Below the pieces are notes generated by a model. It was not told the DNA's origin, made no database searches, and worked only from the letters and a program-made list of their open reading frames with translations. From contig JAZDID010000008.1 of NCBI GenBank assembly GCA_043805315.1, positions 1 through 15,299 of the forward strand: a stretch of DNA of 15,299 nucleotides. The letters run 5' to 3'. Numbering within the stretch: position 1 is the stretch's first letter; every line of letters begins with the position of its first letter. Positions 11,605-15,299 of the stretch are shown in pieces. The translations under genes were made by a program, and so were the position numbers. Origin of the DNA: JAHJEM01 sp043805315 (lineage in GTDB: Archaea > Nanobdellota > Nanobdellia > Woesearchaeales > JAHJEM01).

Positions 11605-12931
11605 ATCGTAATCCCGGCCACACCGTCAGCACAATCATGCATGTGCTGAGCACTATCAATATCCCACTCACGCCCCATCCCACCACATTCATCACCGGGC
11701 TGTTCACGTGCTTTCCCATGATCTTCTTGTTGTTGATCAGAATCAGCATCATGATGAGGATGACTGGCAAAAGCACGCCGTTCAGCACCTGTGACAAATA
11801 CATGACCATGATCAGGAATTTGTTCGGGATGAGCAGGATCACCCCTGCGCCGAAGACGATGAGCGCAGTGAAGATCGTGTAGAACTGCGGTGCTTCCCGT
11901 AATTTCTTGTTCACGCCTGTCTCCCAGCCAAGGCCTTCGCACACAGAATACGAGGTCGACAACGGCAGGATCGCTGCAGAGAACAAGCCGGCATTGAACA
12001 GCCCGAAGGCAAAGAGATAGGTTGCATACTGGCCTGCAAGCGGCGCCAGAGCAATGGCAGCGTCTGCCGCATCCTTGATCATTGCGCCCTGGCCTGACTT
12101 GAAGATGGTCGCTGCTGTCGCGATGATGATGAACAGCGCGATGATGACCGTGCCGAAGCTGCCGACGATCACGTCGAGCTTTGAATACTTGTATTCCTCT
12201 ATCTTGATCCCCTTCTCCACAATGGAGGATTGCAGGTAGAACTGCATCCAGGGCGCGATGGTCGTTCCGATCAGGCCGACGACCAGCATGATATACGCAG
12301 TGGAAAAGCTGAGATGAGGATTGACAGTCTCATGAAAGATCACTCCCCAATCCGGCTTTGCCATAAGCCCTGAAATCACATAGGCAACATAGAAGATGCA
12401 GATCACCATGAAAACCCTCTCCACACTCTTGTAGCTTCCTTTCACGATGATGAACCAGATCAGGACAGAGCAGAGCGGGACAAGGATGAATTTTGATATC
12501 CCAAAGATCTCCCCTCCTGCAGCAATGCCTGCAAACTCAGAAATGACATTGGCGAAATTCACGATGATAAGAACCAGCATAGTGTAGAAGGTCACGCGAA
12601 GCCCGAAGCGCTCCCTGATCAGGTCAGAAAACCCTTTTCCTGTCACGACACCCATGCGCGCGCTCATCTCCTGGATGATGATCAAGACAAGAAGAATAGG
12701 AATGAGCAGCCAGAGCAGGGCATAGCCGAACTGCGCGCCAGCGATGGAATAGGTCGTTATCCCGCCAGTGTCATTATCCACAATCGCTGTGATCAGGCCA
12801 GGCCCGATGACTGACAAGAGGATGAAGAGCTGCGCGCGGATAAGGACTTTTCTCGACTTTGTCCCAGGGTTTGCTTGGGCGCTGGTTTCAGCATTTGCGT
12901 GAGGCTGTTCTCCAGAATTGCCGTGTGCCAT
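11603..12931 (-). CDS. NRAMP-fold divalent metal transporter, magnesium-branch-like
   Basis: About 442 residues with some 11 membrane helices and the SLC11/NRAMP pattern (GAQFGYALLW, QEMSARMGVVTGKG). Both metal-site motifs are altered. The helix 1 motif DPGN is DTGG (Asp54 kept, Asn replaced by Gly57), and the helix 6 motif MPHN is APWM (Met replaced by Ala226, His by Trp228). Loss of that Met and Asn is what I recall for the NRAMP-related Mg2+ transporters, which carry Mg2+ and Mn2+ instead of Fe2+. The ATG at 12931 is chosen: earlier ATGs (12955, 12964) lie too close to the TATA box at 12972. The hydrophilic N-terminus (1-28, rich in Ala, Asn, Gln) is extra. The MgtE_N/CBS protein at 7023-8558 may regulate it. 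Confidence 0.88.
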   Translation of the reverse strand: MAHGNSGEQPHANAETSAQANPGTKSRKVLIRAQLFILLSVIGPGLITAIVDNDTGGITTYSIAGAQFGYALLWLLIPILLVLIIIQEMSARMGVVTGKGFSDLIRERFGLRVTFYTMLVLIIVNFANVISEFAGIAAGGEIFGISKFILVPLCSVLIWFIIVKGSYKSVERVFMVICIFYVAYVISGLMAKPDWGVIFHETVNPHLSFSTAYIMLVVGLIGTTIAPWMQFYLQSSIVEKGIKIEEYKYSKLDVIVGSFGTVIIALFIIIATAATIFKSGQGAMIKDAADAAIALAPLAGQYATYLFAFGLFNAGLFSAAILPLSTSYSVCEGLGWETGVNKKLREAPQFYTIFTALIVFGAGVILLIPNKFLIMVMYLSQVLNGVLLPVILIMMLILINNKKIMGKHVNSPVMNVVGWGVSGILIVLSTCMIVLTVWPGLR

Positions 12932-12971
12932 AGTCCTGCAAACTAAACTTTCCATTCTTGCCATAGACAGA

Positions 12972-12979
12972 TTTATAAA
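12972..12979. promoter_or_regulatory. palindromic TATA box shared by two divergent genes
   Basis: TTTATAAA reads the same on both strands. It ends 22 bases before the ATG at 13002 on the plus strand. On the minus strand it lies 40 bases before the ATG at 12931. No other TATA box is visible for either gene. Confidence 0.55.
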
Positions 12980-13001
12980 GTTATTTGTTCAACAAAATCG
13001 C

Positions 13002-14015
13002 ATGGCAAGATTGCAACTACGCAAGTATGTATTCATAGGAATACTCTGCGTGATCGTGCTCATCATCGTGCTGAACCTGTCAAGGGCAGCTGACCTCTTT
13101 TCAGTCGCCATACGGATCGCACCCGGCTGGCTGCTCATCGCCATAGGCTTGCAGGCCATGACCTACCTGTTCGCCGCGAACATCTATCGCGCGATCATCA
13201 GGCTGCTCGGCTACACTGCAAAGCTGAGCAGGCTCTACCTCGCCTGCATCACTGTCTTCTTCCTCAACCAGACTGTCCCTTCAGGAGGAGTGAGCGGGAA
13301 TGCGTTCCTGTTCAAGCTGCTCGAGAGGATGAAGATGCCGCAGGGAAAGAAAGTGCTGGTGGTCGTTCTCGATCTCATGATCTACTATACTGCATTTGTC
13401 GTTCTCGTGCTTTTTGGGCTCTTCTATCTCATCATCCACAAGGAGCTGGACAAGGCATACCTGGCTCCGCTCTTCCTCGCGTTCGGGCTCCTGCTCGGTG
13501 TGAGCTATCTCTTCCTGCATCTTGCGCACAAGAAGTCACGGCTGCAGAAATTCATCGTCTTCCTGGCAAGCCACCTTTCGAGGATCAGGAAGAAAAGGCT
13601 CAAGCTTGCCCGGCTGCTCTTCTTTGTGGACGACCTCTTCGAAGGAAAGCAGATAGTCAAGCAGCACATCAGAAGATTCATCATGCCGCTCTTCTTCCAG
13701 TTCTGCATCTTTTTCCTGAGCGCGCTCACCATCGCCGCGCTTTTCAGGGGATTCGGCTACAAGGCGCACCTGACTATCGTGATTGCCGGGCTTGCGATTT
13801 CCCTGCTGCTCTCCATGGTCTCCTTCATCCCTGGCGGACTGGGAGTGTTCGAGGCGAGCATGGCATTCGTGTACGCGAACCTCGGCGTGCCGACGATATA
13901 CGCACTGATTGTCACGCTGCTCTACCGGGTGATCTCGTTCTGGCTGCCATTGCCCTTCGGGCTGCTGATCTACAGGAAGTACGAAGAAGAGCTGAAACCA
14001 AATACGAACAAATAA
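13002..14015 (+). CDS. flippase-like integral membrane protein (LPG synthase TM / UPF0104 family)
   Basis: The 337-residue protein has about eight membrane helices and the two signatures of the lysylphosphatidylglycerol-synthase membrane domain family: NQTVPSGGVSGNAF (89-102) and SFIPGGLGVFEASM (274-287), followed by YRVISFWLPLPFGLL. The family includes the MprF flippase domain and archaeal AglD-associated proteins. Members are thought to move or present lipid-linked substrates; the substrate here is unknown. No synthase domain is attached. The ATG at 13002 is set by the TATA box 22 bases upstream; an in-frame ATG at 12918 lies upstream of that box. It is divergent from the NRAMP-type gene with a shared promoter. 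Confidence 0.88.
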   Translation: MARLQLRKYVFIGILCVIVLIIVLNLSRAADLFSVAIRIAPGWLLIAIGLQAMTYLFAANIYRAIIRLLGYTAKLSRLYLACITVFFLNQTVPSGGVSGNAFLFKLLERMKMPQGKKVLVVVLDLMIYYTAFVVLVLFGLFYLIIHKELDKAYLAPLFLAFGLLLGVSYLFLHLAHKKSRLQKFIVFLASHLSRIRKKRLKLARLLFFVDDLFEGKQIVKQHIRRFIMPLFFQFCIFFLSALTIAALFRGFGYKAHLTIVIAGLAISLLLSMVSFIPGGLGVFEASMAFVYANLGVPTIYALIVTLLYRVISFWLPLPFGLLIYRKYEEELKPNTNK

Positions 14016-14044
14016 CAACAAAAAAATAAATAAAAACAAATAGA

Positions 14045-14096
14045 TTTAAATATCTCAAGAACAAGAAGCACCAAGAGAAAGAGGCGGGGCTGGTGA
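14045..14096 (+). promoter_or_regulatory. promoter and ribosome site of the TPR-like gene
   Basis: TATA box TTTAAATA (14045-14052). Transcription would start near 14077, giving a leader that carries GGTGA (14092-14096) 4 bases before the ATG at 14101. Confidence 0.55.
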
Positions 14097-14100
14097 ATTC

Positions 14101-14478
14101 ATGGAAAATCCTATTCTGAAAAAGCTTCTGGCCGAAGGGCCTGACAGCATGAACCTCTCTGCGCTCGGCTCAGTGGTGCGCCACGACCTCCTGACAAAGG
14201 CAGGAGACATCTTCCTGAAAGAAGGACAATACGCGCATGCTGCCCGCTCGTATGAATTGGCTGAGAACAATGAGAAGCTCGCGCTCGCATCAAATGATTT
14301 CTACCGGCAGTACAATTTCAGGCTGGCAGCACTTTTCCTGATCCCGACGAAAGACAAGGAAAAGCTGGAGGCATTGGGGCAGGTCTGCGTCGAGAAAGGC
14401 CAGCGCGAGGCTGCGCTGCAGATATTCGAGTCGCTCGGCGATGAGCGGATGGTGAACTTTATCAAGGAGAACAAGTAA
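14101..14478 (+). CDS. small tetratricopeptide-repeat-like protein
   Basis: The 125-residue, all-helical protein has at least two TPR-like helix pairs. LTKAGDIFLKEGQYAHAARSYELA (about 31-54) has Gly, Tyr and Ala at repeat positions, and LGQVCVEKGQREAALQIFESL (about 92-112) repeats the pattern. Between them is a less regular pair (NDFYRQYNFRLAALFL). TPR modules bind other proteins. The size and single-gene setting resemble small archaeal proteins of unknown role. It lacks a signal peptide and membrane segments, so it acts in the cytoplasm. It follows the flippase-like gene by 85 bases but has its own promoter. Confidence 0.75.
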   Translation: MENPILKKLLAEGPDSMNLSALGSVVRHDLLTKAGDIFLKEGQYAHAARSYELAENNEKLALASNDFYRQYNFRLAALFLIPTKDKEKLEALGQVCVEKGQREAALQIFESLGDERMVNFIKENK

Positions 14479-14518
14479 CATCACCTGTTGTCTTCTATTC
14501 ACTCTGAAAATCGCAAAA

Positions 14519-14542
14519 TTTATATATATGTATATACATATA
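14519..14542 (+). promoter_or_regulatory. VapBC promoter with an 18-bp perfect palindrome
   Basis: TATA box TTTATATA (14519-14526) ends 23 bases before the ATG at 14550. TATATGTATATACATATA (14525-14542) is a perfect palindrome that overlaps the box's end and runs towards the start site, as expected of a VapB/VapBC autorepression operator. Confidence 0.6.
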
Positions 14543-14549
14543 CAGATTT

Positions 14550-14777
14550 ATGGCCAGAACTCTGATGATATCGAACGATGTGTATGACAAACTGAAGAAA
14601 ATCAAGGGAGAGAACAGCTTCAGCGAAGTCATACAGAAACTTTTAGCGGGGAAGAGGACTGACCAATTTGATCGCCTCAAGCGGCATTTCGGCACATTCA
14701 AAGGGGATAAGGAGTTCGACAAGGTCATGCGGGATGTCAGGAAGGAATGGAAAGCATGGAGCAGAAAGTATGCGTAG
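14550..14777 (+). CDS. vapB: VapB-type antitoxin (DUF217-like)
   Basis: The 75-residue protein begins MARTLMISNDVYDKLKKIKG followed by NSFSEVIQKLL. This is the N-terminal pattern of the archaeal DUF217/VapB antitoxins, which bind DNA through this part and cover the toxin's active site with a charged C-terminus (about 40-75). The start is fixed by the TATA box 23 bases upstream. It overlaps the toxin gene by 22 bases. An 18-bp palindrome in the promoter fits autoregulation. Confidence 0.85.
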   Translation: MARTLMISNDVYDKLKKIKGENSFSEVIQKLLAGKRTDQFDRLKRHFGTFKGDKEFDKVMRDVRKEWKAWSRKYA

Positions 14778-15127
14778 ATAGCGATGTCATTATCGAGCTC
14801 TTGTGCAGCCGAAGCGACGTCATCGAGCGCTTTGCTGCACTTCGGGGATCACGGTTCTACATCTCCTCAATATCTTTGTTCGAGCTTCTGCAGCGGGAGA
14901 CCAGAATTCAAGACATGAAAGACTTCCTTGAGGATTTTGAATTCATCCCCCTTGATGAATACGTCGCCGCGAAAGGAGCTGAAATCATGCGACATCTCAG
15001 AAAATCAGGAAAGCTTGTCGAATTCAGGGATGTCCTCATTGCTGCATCATGCATTATTGAGGACTGCTCGCTCTTGACTCTCAATAGGCGCCATTTTGAG
15101 AAGATTAAAGAACTCAAACTCTTGTAA
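14756..15127 (+). CDS. vapC: VapC-type PIN-domain ribonuclease toxin
   Basis: The 123-residue PIN-domain protein has the acidic active-site residues in order: VCVDSDVIIELL (Asp8), ISSISLFELL (Glu43), FRDVLIAASC with a conserved Asp, and the closing LLTLNRRHFEKI. VapC toxins cut tRNA or rRNA in a Mg2+-dependent way. The ATG at 14756 (MEQKVCVDSD) gives the usual short lead before the first strand. An ATG at 14747 is also in frame, but its purine-rich upstream sequence sits too close. The gene overlaps the antitoxin gene, which indicates coupled translation, and ends 12 bases from the convergent next gene. Confidence 0.9.
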   Translation: MEQKVCVDSDVIIELLCSRSDVIERFAALRGSRFYISSISLFELLQRETRIQDMKDFLEDFEFIPLDEYVAAKGAEIMRHLRKSGKLVEFRDVLIAASCIIEDCSLLTLNRRHFEKIKELKLL

Positions 15128-15139
15128 ACCAAAACAGCA

Positions 15140-15299
15140 CTACGGGTGAGGATTTCCTACCAAAACATACTGCACGTGTCTGTAAGGGATGCCTTCGGCT
15201 ATATTTATTTTTTCAGTCCCTTCAGGGAATTTCATGCCTGTCTCATCCCAATATTTCTTGTAGGACGCGATCCTGACATAGGGAGGATCCCTGCAGGGA
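15140..15299 (-). CDS. 3' end of an unrecognised gene (partial)
   Basis: On the minus strand an open frame enters from beyond the window end and stops with TAG at 15142-15140, giving 52 C-terminal residues. It starts PCRDPPYVRIASYKKYWDET and ends VQYVLVGNPHP. Codon use resembles the neighbouring genes, and the convergent spacing of 12 bases to vapC fits the compact layout. DPPY occurs in some DNA methyltransferases, but so near a C-terminus and without its usual context I do not assign that function. Confidence 0.6.
   Translation of the reverse strand, partial: PCRDPPYVRIASYKKYWDETGMKFPEGTEKINIAEGIPYRHVQYVLVGNPHP

Noticed and set aside
15140..15299. DNA methyltransferase suggested by DPPY
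   Set aside because: Only 52 C-terminal residues are visible, and the motif lies too near the C-terminus without the usual following residues. Left unassigned.
1..15299. CRISPR arrays, insertion sequences, rRNA
   Set aside because: No regularly spaced repeats, transposase motifs, terminal inverted repeats or rRNA segments were seen on either strand.

Overview
This window looks like chromosomal DNA of an archaeon, most likely a DPANN lineage of the Woesearchaeota/Pacearchaeota kind. Nearly every gene is preceded by an archaeal TATA box (TTTATATA, TTTAAATA or TTTATAAA), often with a BRE-like GAAAGAT in front of it. At many genes the box ends only 22-27 bases before the start codon, which implies leaderless mRNAs. 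A TrmB-family regulator, a VapBC pair with a DUF217-like antitoxin, and small winged-helix proteins of an archaeal type fit this. The lineage is inferred from gene style only; no marker gene is present.

Layout. 1-33 is the 3' end of a tRNA gene. It is followed by a strongly structured stretch (36-149) and a 17-bp exact copy of the tRNA tail at 155-171, a layout typical of integration sites. 196-685 (-) is a RelE/ParE-type toxin with a ribbon-helix-helix antitoxin. 998-2149 (+) is an M23 zinc endopeptidase. 2234-3130 (-) is a GNAT acetyltransferase behind an unrecognised 114-residue gene. 3366-4551 (+) is an AbiEi/AbiEii-like (type IV) toxin-antitoxin pair. 4601-5512 (+) encodes a complete pentameric ligand-gated ion channel. 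Two divergent small DNA-binding-type genes follow (5663-6332), enclosed by a 26-bp repeat of the channel gene's last codons. 6406-6885 (-) is unrecognised.

7023-8558 (+) is a soluble PRC/MgtE_N/CBS protein. 8568-9449 (-) is a Fic protein with a complete catalytic motif and an inhibitory motif. 9614-9982 (+) is a small secreted protein, possibly a lipoprotein, with a DxDxDG calcium-type loop. 10031-10798 (-) is a TrmB-family regulator, divergent from a secreted beta-strand-rich protein with a porin-like C-terminus (10931-11581). Between them lies a 14-bp perfect palindrome. 11603-12931 (-) is an NRAMP-fold transporter whose metal site resembles the magnesium-transporting branch. It shares one palindromic TATA box with a flippase-like membrane protein (13002-14015, +). 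14101-14478 is a TPR-like protein, 14550-15127 is VapBC, and 15140-15299 (-) is the 3' end of a further gene.

How the parts relate. Three toxin-antitoxin modules, a Fic enzyme, an M23 peptidase, an ion channel and a beta-barrel-like protein lie next to a tRNA with a duplicated 3' end. This suggests an accessory region shaped by gene gain. The NRAMP-type transporter and the MgtE_N/CBS protein may form a magnesium uptake and sensing pair. The TrmB regulator probably controls its own promoter and the secreted beta-protein through the palindrome between them.
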